Source: an uncultured Oscillospiraceae bacterium
Lineage (GTDB): Bacteria; Bacillota; Clostridia; Oscillospirales; Oscillospiraceae
Assembly (NCBI GenBank): GCA_934572325.1
Contig: CAKTKT010000023.1
Coordinates: 1-28,812, forward strand
Direction of reading: 5' to 3'
DNA: 28,812 bases
The notes under the pieces are model-generated. The model worked only from the letters and a program-made list of their open reading frames with translations, ran no database searches and was not told the origin of the DNA. Positions 23,540-28,812 of this stretch are shown here, piece by piece; position 1 is the stretch's first letter; each line of letters opens with the position of its first letter. The position numbers were made by a program, and so were the translations under genes.

Positions 23540-23756
23540 CAGATAATATAGCAGCGGGGGAGCTTGAGGGGACAAGACCCGTCTCAAATGGAATAAACTG
23601 CCGCCGAAAGTCTTGCAAAACAAGGCTTTCGGGCGAAGTAGCATTTTGAAGCATTAAAAAAATGCTCGGCGGAAAGCACGGGCAAAAAAGTCCTCACAGG
23701 ACTTCCTCGACAGGCTGAACGCCCGCCGGAAGCTTCCGGCGGGCGTCGGTTTTTGT
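23540..23756 (+). ncRNA. Candidate structured non-coding RNA (unassigned)
   Basis: About 200 bases without a credible ORF but with several nested complementary segments. These are TTGAG/CTCAA (23564-23568 with 23583-23587); a 12-pair hairpin CCGAAAGTCTTG/CAAGGCTTTCGG (23604-23615 with 23621-23632); AGCATTTT/AAAATGCT (23640-23647 with 23659-23666); the alternative long-range CCGCCGA/TCGGCGG (23601-23607 with 23666-23672); and AAGTCCT/AGGACTT (23688-23694 with 23698-23704). It ends in a perfect 14-pair terminator with T-tract on the plus strand. GATAAT at 23542-23547 could be a -10, but no good -35 is seen. It does not match tmRNA, SRP, RNase P or 6S signatures that I know. It could also be a degenerate mobile fragment. 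Confidence 0.35.
23719..23755 (+). terminator. Strong plus-strand intrinsic terminator (perfect 28-bp palindrome)
   Basis: ACGCCCGCCGGAAG (23719-23732) and its exact reverse complement (23733-23746) form a perfect palindrome centred on AAGCTT, followed by CGGTTTTTG. The T-tract lies on the plus strand, so it stops plus-strand transcription at the typA boundary. On the minus strand the T-tract is missing, though the hairpin may still stabilise the typA mRNA 3' end. Confidence 0.8.
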
Positions 23757-23757
23757 A

Positions 23758-25581
23758 TTATCCCTTGTTCTTCATCACGTTCTTCATTCTCAGGCTGTGG
23801 TCGAGAATACGCTTGCGCAGGCGCAAAGACTTGGGCGTGACCTCCAAAAGCTCGTCATCGGCGAGAAACTCAAGGCACTGCTCAAGGCTGAGCTGCTTTG
23901 GCGGAACAAGGCGCAGCGCCTCGTCCGAGCCGGAGGCGCGGGTGTTGGTGAGGTGCTTTGTGCGGCACACGTTCACCGGCACATCGTCGCTCTTGGGGCA
24001 CACGCCCACGACCATGCCGCCGTAGACCTTCGTGCCCGGCGTGATGAACATCGCGCCGCGCTCCTGCGCGTTCCATATGCCGTATGCCACAGCCTCGCCC
24101 GTCTCCCACGCTATCAGCGAACCTGTCGCGCGGCGGGAAATGTCGCCCTTGTACGGCTCGTAGCGCTCAAAGACGCTGGCGAGTATGCCCTCGCCCTTCG
24201 TGTCGGTCAAAAACTCGTTCCTGTAGCCGAACAGCCCGCGCGACGGAACAAGAAACTCCAGCTTCGTGCGGCTGCCCACGGGGGTCATCTCTATAAACTC
24301 GCCCTTGCGCGCGCCGAGCTTTTCCATCACCGCGCCCATGTACTCGCTCGGCACGTCCACCACCACGCGCTCCACCGGCTCGCAGCGCCTGCCGTCTATC
24401 TCCTGATACAGCACGCGCGGGGGAGACACCTGAAATTCATACCCCTCGCGGCGCATGGTCTCGATGAGTATGGAAAGGCTCATCTCGCCGCGTCCGGCGA
24501 CGTTGAAGCTGTCGGTGCTGTCGGGCACGTCGGTCACGCGCAGCGACACGTCCTTCAAAGTCTCGCGCATGAGGCGGTCGCGGATCTGGCGCGAGGTGAC
24601 GAACTTGCCCTCCCGTCCGGCAAAGGGGCTGTCGTTGACGGAGAAGGTCATCTCCAGCGTCGGCGCGCCGATCTTCACGAAGGGCAGCGGCTCCGCCGCG
24701 CCTCGTGCGCACACGGTGTCGCCGATGGTGACGTCGCCTATGCCGCTCATGGCGATGATGTTGCCCGCGCCCGCCTCGGTCACGGGCACGCGGCTCAGCC
24801 CGTCAAACTCATAGAGCGACACCGCCTTCGCCTTTATGGCGGGCTTGTCCTTATCGTGGTAATTGCACACCTCTATCTCGTCGTTCTGCCTTATGCGCCC
24901 GCGCTCGATGCGCCCGATGGCGATGCGCCCGACATACTCGTTGTAGTCTATGCTGCTCACAAGCATCTGAAACGGCGCGTCCTCGTCCATGTCCGGCGCG
25001 GGGATATACTCGAGGATGGTCTTGAAAAGCGGCTCAAGATCCTTGCCCGGCATGTCGGGGGAATAGCTCGCCGTGCCCTGTCTGCCGGAGCAGAACAGCA
25101 TCGGGGAGTCAAGCTGCTCGTCGGTCGCGTTCAGATCCATAAGCAGCTCCAAGATCTCGTCCACGACCTCGTGTATGCGCTGATCGGGGCGGTCTATCTT
25201 GTTGATGACGACTATGACCCTGTGCCCCAGCTCAAGCGCACGGCTGAGCACGAAGCGGGTCTGCGGCATGGGTCCCTCCGCCGCGTCCACCAGCAGTATG
25301 ACGCCGTTGACCATCTTGAGTATGCGCTCGACCTCGCCGCCGAAGTCCGCGTGACCCGGCGTATCGACTATGTTGATCTTCGTGTCGCCGTACCACACGG
25401 CGGTGTTCTTCGCCATGATGGTTATGCCGCGCTCGCGCTCAAGATCGTTGGAGTCCATGACCCTGTCCACGATCTCCTGATTCTCGCGGTACACGCCGGA
25501 CTGCTTGAGCATCTCGTCCACGAGCGTTGTCTTGCCGTGGTCAACGTGGGCGATTATGGCGACGTTTCTGAGTTTGTCCAT
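23758..25581 (-). CDS. typA: Ribosome-associated translational GTPase TypA/BipA
   Basis: A 607-residue translational GTPase. G1 is AHVDHGKTT (11-19), the switch region has RERGITI, G3 is DTPGHADFGGEVER and G4 is NKIDRP. EF-G-like domains follow with a C-terminal BipA-specific domain (GRMEM-like RGEMSLSILIETMRREGYEFQVS; SRGLFGYRNEFLTDTKGEG). It helps 50S subunit assembly and growth under stress. I chose the ATG at 25581 because GGGAG lies nine bases upstream and homologues start here. The upstream leader has a consensus-like promoter and a hairpin. Confidence 0.96.
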   Translation of the reverse strand: MDKLRNVAIIAHVDHGKTTLVDEMLKQSGVYRENQEIVDRVMDSNDLERERGITIMAKNTAVWYGDTKINIVDTPGHADFGGEVERILKMVNGVILLVDAAEGPMPQTRFVLSRALELGHRVIVVINKIDRPDQRIHEVVDEILELLMDLNATDEQLDSPMLFCSGRQGTASYSPDMPGKDLEPLFKTILEYIPAPDMDEDAPFQMLVSSIDYNEYVGRIAIGRIERGRIRQNDEIEVCNYHDKDKPAIKAKAVSLYEFDGLSRVPVTEAGAGNIIAMSGIGDVTIGDTVCARGAAEPLPFVKIGAPTLEMTFSVNDSPFAGREGKFVTSRQIRDRLMRETLKDVSLRVTDVPDSTDSFNVAGRGEMSLSILIETMRREGYEFQVSPPRVLYQEIDGRRCEPVERVVVDVPSEYMGAVMEKLGARKGEFIEMTPVGSRTKLEFLVPSRGLFGYRNEFLTDTKGEGILASVFERYEPYKGDISRRATGSLIAWETGEAVAYGIWNAQERGAMFITPGTKVYGGMVVGVCPKSDDVPVNVCRTKHLTNTRASGSDEALRLVPPKQLSLEQCLEFLADDELLEVTPKSLRLRKRILDHSLRMKNVMKNKG

Positions 25582-25600
25582 TGTTATCTGCTCCCTTTTG

Positions 25601-25619
25601 CGGGGTCGCGCCGACCCCG
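25601..25619 (-). other. Leader hairpin of typA
   Basis: CGGGGTCG (25601-25608) pairs perfectly with CGACCCCG (25612-25619) around a three-base loop, ending just 5' of the GGGAG SD on the minus strand. No T-run follows, so it is a leader/stability hairpin and not a terminator. Confidence 0.5.
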
Positions 25620-25657
25620 AAGAATAGTATCTGATCGTTATTTCAGCACAAACTTGA

Positions 25658-25686
25658 ATTTTAACACCTGTGCGGTGAAATTGCAA
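25658..25686 (-). promoter_or_regulatory. Promoter for typA
   Basis: On the minus strand TTGCAA (25686-25681) and TAAAAT (25663-25658) with exactly 17 bases between, predicting a start near 25651 and a leader of about 70 nt. It lies just downstream of the amidohydrolase stop, so typA has its own promoter. Confidence 0.7.
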
Positions 25687-25707
25687 TACAATTTGCGCCG
25701 ATCGGAT

Positions 25708-26841
25708 TCATTTTTCCGCAAAAATCCGCTCCGCGTACTCGACAACGGAGAGATCGGGGGTGAAATCGGGGTATTTTGCGTCCATCTCGCCCAGCCGCGC
25801 CCTCAGCCGCGCGCACTCGTCAAGCACCGCCGCGCCGTCCGCCGCGCGCGGCGCACCGCCGACAAAGCGGGCAAAGTTTACGCCGAGCAGCTCGCCCAGC
25901 CGCTCCCCGCGAAGCCCCAGCCCGCGCATCACAAACGGCGCGCGCTCTATGAGAAAATGCCCGTCGGACGCGATCTCGCGCTCGCCGTCGAGCGTCAGAA
26001 AATCCCGCACTATCTCCGGGCGGCGCAGATTCTCCCGCACGTCAAGCGCCTTGTCCTCCCCCATCAGCACGCACCGCCCGCCGATGTCCGTGCCGTAGAT
26101 CACGCGGTCATGCCAGCGCTCGAAGAAGGCGCGGGCGCGGGCGATGTCGGCGGAGAAGTTCTCGTACATCTCGATCCCCGGCGTGAGATCGACGCGGACA
26201 TTCTCATAGCGCGAGAGTATCGCGTCGAGGCGGTCAAGCTGCGCGGACATGAAGAAAAAGTGCGCAAAGTCTATTTTCAGCGACGGGTGACGCGCCAGAA
26301 CGTTCAGCACCTCGGCGTACTGCGCCTCGTTGTTGACATAGCTGCCGTCGTAGAGCCAGCCCTGCTGTACGGCAAACGCCGGTGCGTGCTCAAGATCCCA
26401 GAAGTTCTCCGGATCGTTCACGTGCCAGAGTATGGGCGTGCCCGTCTCCTCCGCCCACGCCCAGAACGCCTCCCAGCGCGCGTCGTCGAACGGCGGCACG
26501 GGGTATTTCTTGCGCATCTGCGGCTTGCCCTCCAGCATTTTTATCCCGTCGCAGCCCGCCGCCGCCATACGCGCGGCGTACCGCGCCATGTGTGCGCCGA
26601 GCGTGTCCGGATGGAGATAGTATTCGCTCACGTCGAGACTGCCGAACACGTAGAACCGCCCCTGCCACAGCTTTTTCATCGCCAGCGCCTGCGGCGTGAG
26701 CGAGATCGCGCGGCTGTGCGCACACGCGGCGATGTTCGCCATATCCGTGCCCGTGCGCGTCAGCACCGCCTCCAGCGCGGCGGGGTCTGTCTGCTGCGCG
26801 CAGTGCACGTGCCCGTCGATGATCTTCATATCCTTATACAT
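25708..26841 (-). CDS. Amidohydrolase-related (TIM-barrel metal-dependent hydrolase) protein
   Basis: A 377-residue protein of the amidohydrolase_2 type. It has DGHVH (HxH metal site, His11 and His13), GIKMLEGKPQ (strand with a possible bridging Lys), ILWHVNDPENFWDL, SLKIDFAHFFFMS and VIYGTDIGGR (the Asp of the final barrel strand). This is the expected order for the superfamily, which includes decarboxylases and lactone hydrolases; the substrate cannot be told. The ATG at 26841 (MYKDMKII) is chosen because GAGG lies eight bases upstream. It is transcribed toward typA, with TATAGT (26879-26874) as a probable -10. Confidence 0.82.
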   Translation of the reverse strand: MYKDMKIIDGHVHCAQQTDPAALEAVLTRTGTDMANIAACAHSRAISLTPQALAMKKLWQGRFYVFGSLDVSEYYLHPDTLGAHMARYAARMAAAGCDGIKMLEGKPQMRKKYPVPPFDDARWEAFWAWAEETGTPILWHVNDPENFWDLEHAPAFAVQQGWLYDGSYVNNEAQYAEVLNVLARHPSLKIDFAHFFFMSAQLDRLDAILSRYENVRVDLTPGIEMYENFSADIARARAFFERWHDRVIYGTDIGGRCVLMGEDKALDVRENLRRPEIVRDFLTLDGEREIASDGHFLIERAPFVMRGLGLRGERLGELLGVNFARFVGGAPRAADGAAVLDECARLRARLGEMDAKYPDFTPDLSVVEYAERIFAEK

Positions 26842-26873
26842 AAGCCGCACCTCTATATTTTTTTAACGCATAT

Positions 26874-26924
26874 ACTATACCATGCGCGCACACGGTTGAA
26901 AAGAGCGCCGATCCGTGATATTAT
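26874..26924. promoter_or_regulatory. Divergent overlapping promoters (amidohydrolase / yfbR-like)
   Basis: Plus strand: TTGAAA (26896-26901), 17 bases, TATTAT (26919-26924), 41 bases before the yfbR-like ATG. Minus strand: TATAGT (26879-26874), with a 4/6 match TTTTCA at the expected -35 distance that falls on the same bases as the plus-strand -35. Polymerase binding at the two would be mutually exclusive. Confidence 0.6.
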
Positions 26925-26964
26925 AGAAACAATGATATTTAATGCTTTATAGAGAGAGGATACC

Positions 26965-27582
26965 ATGTCCGACAGCTTTTTTGCCTATATCTCGCGTATG
27001 CGCTATATCACGCGGTGGAGTCTGATGCGCAACGCCATGCCCGAGAATATACAGGAGCACAGCCATATGTGCGCCGTCATCGCCCACGCGCTCGCCGTGA
27101 TACGGCGGGATGTGTTCGGCGTGGAGTGCGACCCGAACGAGTGCGCCGCCGCCGCGCTCTATCACGACTGCTCCGAGATCCTCACAGGCGATTTGCCCAC
27201 CCCGATAAAATACCACAACGCCCTTATCCGCGACGCTTACCGCGAGGTGGAGGCTGTCGCCTGCGCAAGGCTCATAGAAACGCTGCCCGAGGAGCTTCGC
27301 GGCGCGTATGAGCCGCTTCTCAGCGGGGAGACCGCCGCGAGGACGAGAGACGTCGTCAAGGCGGCGGACAAGCTCTCGGCGTACATCAAGTGCATCGAGG
27401 AGCGCCGCACAGGGAACGATGAATTTATATCCGCCGAGAAGCAGACGCGCGCCGCGCTGGAGCGCTGCCGTATGCCGGAGGTGGATTATTTCCTTGAGCA
27501 TTTCATCGCGCCGTTCGAGCTGACGCTCGACGAGCTGGGAACATTGGAGGAGGGCAACGGTCATGGACCAGACAAAGCTTGA
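26965..27582 (+). CDS. yfbR: YfbR-like HD-domain 5'-deoxynucleotidase
   Basis: A 205-residue HD-domain phosphohydrolase. RWSLMRNAMPENIQEHSHMCAVIAHAL followed by LYHDCSEILTGDLPTPIKY closely follows the E. coli YfbR pattern. The metal ligands are His32, His67 and Asp68, plus the later Asp in KAADKLSAYIKC. YfbR removes phosphate from deoxyribonucleoside 5'-monophosphates and takes part in nucleotide salvage and dUTP turnover. An AGAGAGG SD precedes the ATG. The last 20 bases overlap the DUF896 gene, so the two are translationally coupled. Confidence 0.9.
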   Translation: MSDSFFAYISRMRYITRWSLMRNAMPENIQEHSHMCAVIAHALAVIRRDVFGVECDPNECAAAALYHDCSEILTGDLPTPIKYHNALIRDAYREVEAVACARLIETLPEELRGAYEPLLSGETAARTRDVVKAADKLSAYIKCIEERRTGNDEFISAEKQTRAALERCRMPEVDYFLEHFIAPFELTLDELGTLEEGNGHGPDKA

Positions 27583-27781
27583 CCGCATAAACGAGCTTGC
27601 GCGCATCGCAAGGCTGCGCGCGCTGAGCGAGGAGGAGACCGCCGAGCGCGACGCGCTGCGCAGGGAATACATCGCCGAGTGGCGGCAGGGCGCGATTCAG
27701 GTGCTGGACAACACCTATATCGTCACGCCGGACAGGAAAAAGCACAAGCTCCGCCGCAGGGACGAAAAAACACCGGAGTAG
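27563..27781 (+). CDS. DUF896 (YnzC-like) small protein
   Basis: A 72-residue protein. It has an N-terminal helical hairpin (MDQTKLDRINELARIARLRALSEEETAERDALRREYIAEWR) and a C-terminal GAIQVLDNTYIVTPDRKKHKLRRR, which is the DUF896 family. B. subtilis YnzC belongs to this family, and its members are linked to SOS-response loci. The function here is unknown. It overlaps yfbR by 20 bases, with AGGAGGG inside the end of yfbR as SD. The stop at 27779-27781 is followed 22 bases later by the cysE leader promoter. Confidence 0.88.
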   Translation: MDQTKLDRINELARIARLRALSEEETAERDALRREYIAEWRQGAIQVLDNTYIVTPDRKKHKLRRRDEKTPE

Positions 27782-27803
27782 GCTCCTGTTCCCGCTTCGG
27801 CTA

Positions 27804-27832
27804 TTGACAAAATCCCCGCTCGCGCGTATTAT
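27804..27832 (+). promoter_or_regulatory. Consensus sigma-A promoter of the cysE unit
   Basis: A perfect TTGACA (27804-27809), 17 bases, then TATTAT (27827-27832). The start should be near 27839-27841, giving a leader of about 190 nt before cysE. This is the strongest promoter in the window and fits a regulated attenuator, where high initiation is controlled afterwards. Confidence 0.88.
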
Positions 27833-27887
27833 AGCCTGAGCGAGCTCCCAATATTTTTTACTACTGACTTTTTGTGAGGTGACAGTG

Positions 27888-27956
27888 ATGTTCAAGTGCG
27901 CGTGCTGCGTCTGTTGTATCCGATGTCGCTGTCGCTGTATGCGGCAGGGTCTGTGA
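27888..27956 (+). CDS. Poly-cysteine leader peptide of the cysE attenuator
   Basis: A 22-codon ORF preceded by GAGG eight bases upstream. The peptide begins MFKCACCVCCIRCRCRC. Eight of its 22 residues are Cys, at positions 4, 6, 7, 9, 10, 13, 15 and 17 (three TGC and five TGT codons), with no biosynthetic role evident. The stop codon (27954-27956) lies inside a hairpin that is the first of three competing RNA structures ahead of the intrinsic terminator. This is the classical layout of amino-acid biosynthetic leader peptides, here reading cysteinyl-tRNA supply just before serine acetyltransferase. It would be missed by any gene finder using a length cut-off. Function is inferred from codon content, position and structure; a metal-binding peptide role is the main alternative. 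Confidence 0.85.
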   Translation: MFKCACCVCCIRCRCRCMRQGL

Positions 27957-28000
27957 CCCTGCGCGCGTTCGCGCGGCGGCATTTTATGCCGCCGTTTTTT
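27944..28000 (+). promoter_or_regulatory. Ribosome-mediated attenuator of cysE: pause, antiterminator and terminator hairpins
   Basis: Three overlapping structures are readable. Pause hairpin 1:2: GCAGGGTC (27944-27951) with GACCCTGC (27955-27962), spanning the leader stop codon. Antiterminator 2:3: CTG-CGCGC (27959-27966) with GCGCG plus CGG (27971-27979), one bulged G. Terminator 3:4: CGGCGGCA (27974-27981) with TGCCGCCG (27987-27994), followed by six T (27995-28000). 2:3 uses the left arm of 3:4, so they exclude each other. Model: a ribosome finishing the leader covers region 2 and the terminator forms; a ribosome stalled at Cys codons leaves region 2 free and the antiterminator forms; without translation, 1:2 forms and transcription terminates. 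Confidence 0.8.
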
Positions 28001-28032
28001 ATTTTATTTATATGAAAATCGAGGTTTTATAT

Positions 28033-28659
28033 ATGTTCAACGAGCTGAGAGAGACCATTGCCGCCTATATGGCGCGCGACCCTGCGGCGCGCAGTGCGCT
28101 GGAGGTGTACTTTCTCTACCCCGGGCTCAAGGCAACGCGCAGTCACCGCCGCGCCCACTGGTTTTATGAGCACGACATGAAGTTCATCGCCCGCCTCATC
28201 TCGCAGGCGAGCCGCCGCCGCACCGGCATCGAGATCCACCCCGGCGCGAAGATCGGCAAGCGCCTTGTGATCGATCACGGCATGGGGATAGTGATAGGCG
28301 AGACCGCCGAGATCGGGGACGACTGCCTTCTCTACCACGGCGTGACCCTCGGCGGCACCGGCAAGGACAGCGGCAAGCGCCACCCCACGATAGGCAACAA
28401 CGTTCTCATCGGCACGGGTGCGAAGGTGCTCGGACCGTTCAAGGTCGGCGACAACAGCCGCATCGCGGCAAACTCCGTCGTCTTGGGCGAGATCCCGCCC
28501 GACAGCACCGCCGTCGGCATCCCCGCCAGGATCGTGCGCATCTCCGGACAGAAGGTGGATTACGCGACTGAGGTCGATCAGGTCAGCGTCCGCGACCCGA
28601 TGAGCGACGAGCTCGCCGCGATAAAGCACAGGCTCGACGAGCTTGAGAAGAGGCAGTGA
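28033..28659 (+). CDS. cysE: Serine O-acetyltransferase CysE
   Basis: A 208-residue short-type serine acetyltransferase, which makes O-acetylserine from serine and acetyl-CoA, the committed step of cysteine synthesis. It has an N-terminal helical part (SHRRAHWFYEHDMKFIARLISQASRRRTG) and a left-handed beta-helix of hexapeptide repeats (IEIHPGAKIG, DHGMGIVIGETAEIGD, YHGVTLGGTGKDSGKRHPTIGNNV, VVLGEIPPDSTAVGIPARIV). Catalytic residues fall in the IDHGMG and YHGVTLGGTG motifs. I chose the ATG at 28033 because GAGG lies eight bases upstream; an in-frame ATG at 28012 lies next to the attenuator T-tract and lacks an SD. It follows a poly-Cys leader attenuator. Confidence 0.95.
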   Translation: MFNELRETIAAYMARDPAARSALEVYFLYPGLKATRSHRRAHWFYEHDMKFIARLISQASRRRTGIEIHPGAKIGKRLVIDHGMGIVIGETAEIGDDCLLYHGVTLGGTGKDSGKRHPTIGNNVLIGTGAKVLGPFKVGDNSRIAANSVVLGEIPPDSTAVGIPARIVRISGQKVDYATEVDQVSVRDPMSDELAAIKHRLDELEKRQ

Positions 28660-28670
28660 GCCGATATATA

Positions 28671-28710
28671 AAGACAGGGTGCGGAAAATGCCCCCTGTCT
28701 TTTCTTTTTC
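28671..28710 (+). terminator. Terminator downstream of cysE
   Basis: AAGACAGGG (28671-28679) pairs with CCCTGTCTT (28693-28701), with extra inner G-C pairs, followed by a long pyrimidine run TTTCTTTTTC. Confidence 0.85.
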
Positions 28711-28763
28711 TTTGAGGCAGCAGCACATTATGCGCTGTAGGTTTGTCAAACATAATGGACAGT

Positions 28764-28797
28764 GACCTCTGCGGGAGACAGCCAGCGGAGGGGTCTC
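28764..28797 (+). promoter_or_regulatory. SD-sequestering hairpin ahead of the last gene
   Basis: GACCTCTGC (28764-28772) can pair with GCGGAGGGGTC (28785-28795), leaving two bulged G. The 3' arm includes the GGAGGGG Shine-Dalgarno of the ATG at 28798. This could reduce translation of the next gene, but the window ends too soon to test. No clear promoter is visible between 28711 and 28763. Confidence 0.35.
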
Positions 28798-28812
28798 ATG
28801 GGCAAGTTGTTA
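28798..28812 (+). CDS. Start of an unidentified gene (cut by window end)
   Basis: ATGGGCAAGTTGTTA follows GGAGGGG by four to six bases and gives MGKLL before the window stops. An alternative frame starting ATG at 28755 is also open to the end (MDSDLCGRQPAEGSHG...) but lacks an SD. Too short to identify. Confidence 0.35.

Noticed and set aside
23797..26952. Very long plus-strand open frame (about 1,050 codons) opposite typA and the amidohydrolase
   Set aside because: It is antisense to two confidently identified genes and is low-complexity in His/Arg/Ala. Such frames are common opposite GC-rich genes.
27888..27956. Metallothionein-like or bacteriocin peptide instead of a leader
   Set aside because: Possible from Cys content alone, but the following stop-codon hairpin, antiterminator, terminator and cysE fit an attenuator much better.

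Overview
The window is about 28.8 kb of GC-rich chromosomal DNA from an endospore-forming, Gram-positive-type member of the Clostridia. It is most like an Oscillospiraceae/Ruminococcaceae-type gut anaerobe, which is inferred from gene content and not from a search. The evidence is a PyrR RNA attenuator, the SepF/DivIVA division module, SpoIID with both dipicolinate synthase subunits, MutS/MutL with an endonuclease-type MutL, and strong SD sequences with GC-rich third positions. There is no phage, CRISPR or clear insertion sequence.

Layout. (1) 1-370: the end of an rRNA operon (3' end of 23S, complete 5S, terminator). (2) 500-2780: pyrimidine salvage unit, a sigma-A promoter, PyrR-binding attenuator, pyrR and a uracil permease. 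(3) 13890 down to 2804 on the minus strand: a long, mostly tightly packed unit mutL-miaA-hfq-(eroded gap)-yggS-sepF-divIVA-ileS-lspA-rluD-small membrane protein, combining mismatch repair, tRNA modification, RNA chaperone, cell division and translation functions. LspA carries an unusual disordered C-terminal tail of about 270 residues. (4) 13949-19544 plus strand, divergent from mutL: miaB-mutS-CPBP protease-trmO, ending in a heptanucleotide repeat and a terminator. The mutL/miaA and mutS/miaB pairs thus face away from each other across one 126-bp promoter region, and three tRNA-A37 modification genes (miaA, miaB, trmO) are present. (5) 19582-20448: an unknown multi-pass membrane protein on the minus strand. 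(6) 20573-23042: sporulation cluster spoIID-dpaA-dpaB. (7) 23117-23756: a small unknown protein followed by a structured non-coding stretch ending in a strong terminator. (8) 25686-23758 typA/bipA and 26841-25708 an amidohydrolase, both minus strand. (9) 26896-27781: yfbR-like HD nucleotidase and a DUF896 protein. (10) 27804-28710: a consensus promoter, a 22-codon leader peptide with eight Cys codons, mutually exclusive hairpins ending in an intrinsic terminator, then cysE. (11) 28711-28812: the start of another unit, cut by the window end.

The most striking element is the cysE leader. Everything needed for ribosome-mediated, cysteine-sensing attenuation can be read directly: promoter, SD, poly-Cys ORF, pause hairpin across the stop codon, antiterminator and terminator. 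Clostridial cysteine genes are usually thought of as T-box or repressor controlled, so this may be an undescribed regulator in this lineage. The window therefore holds two different attenuators, protein-sensing (PyrR) and ribosome-sensing (Cys leader).
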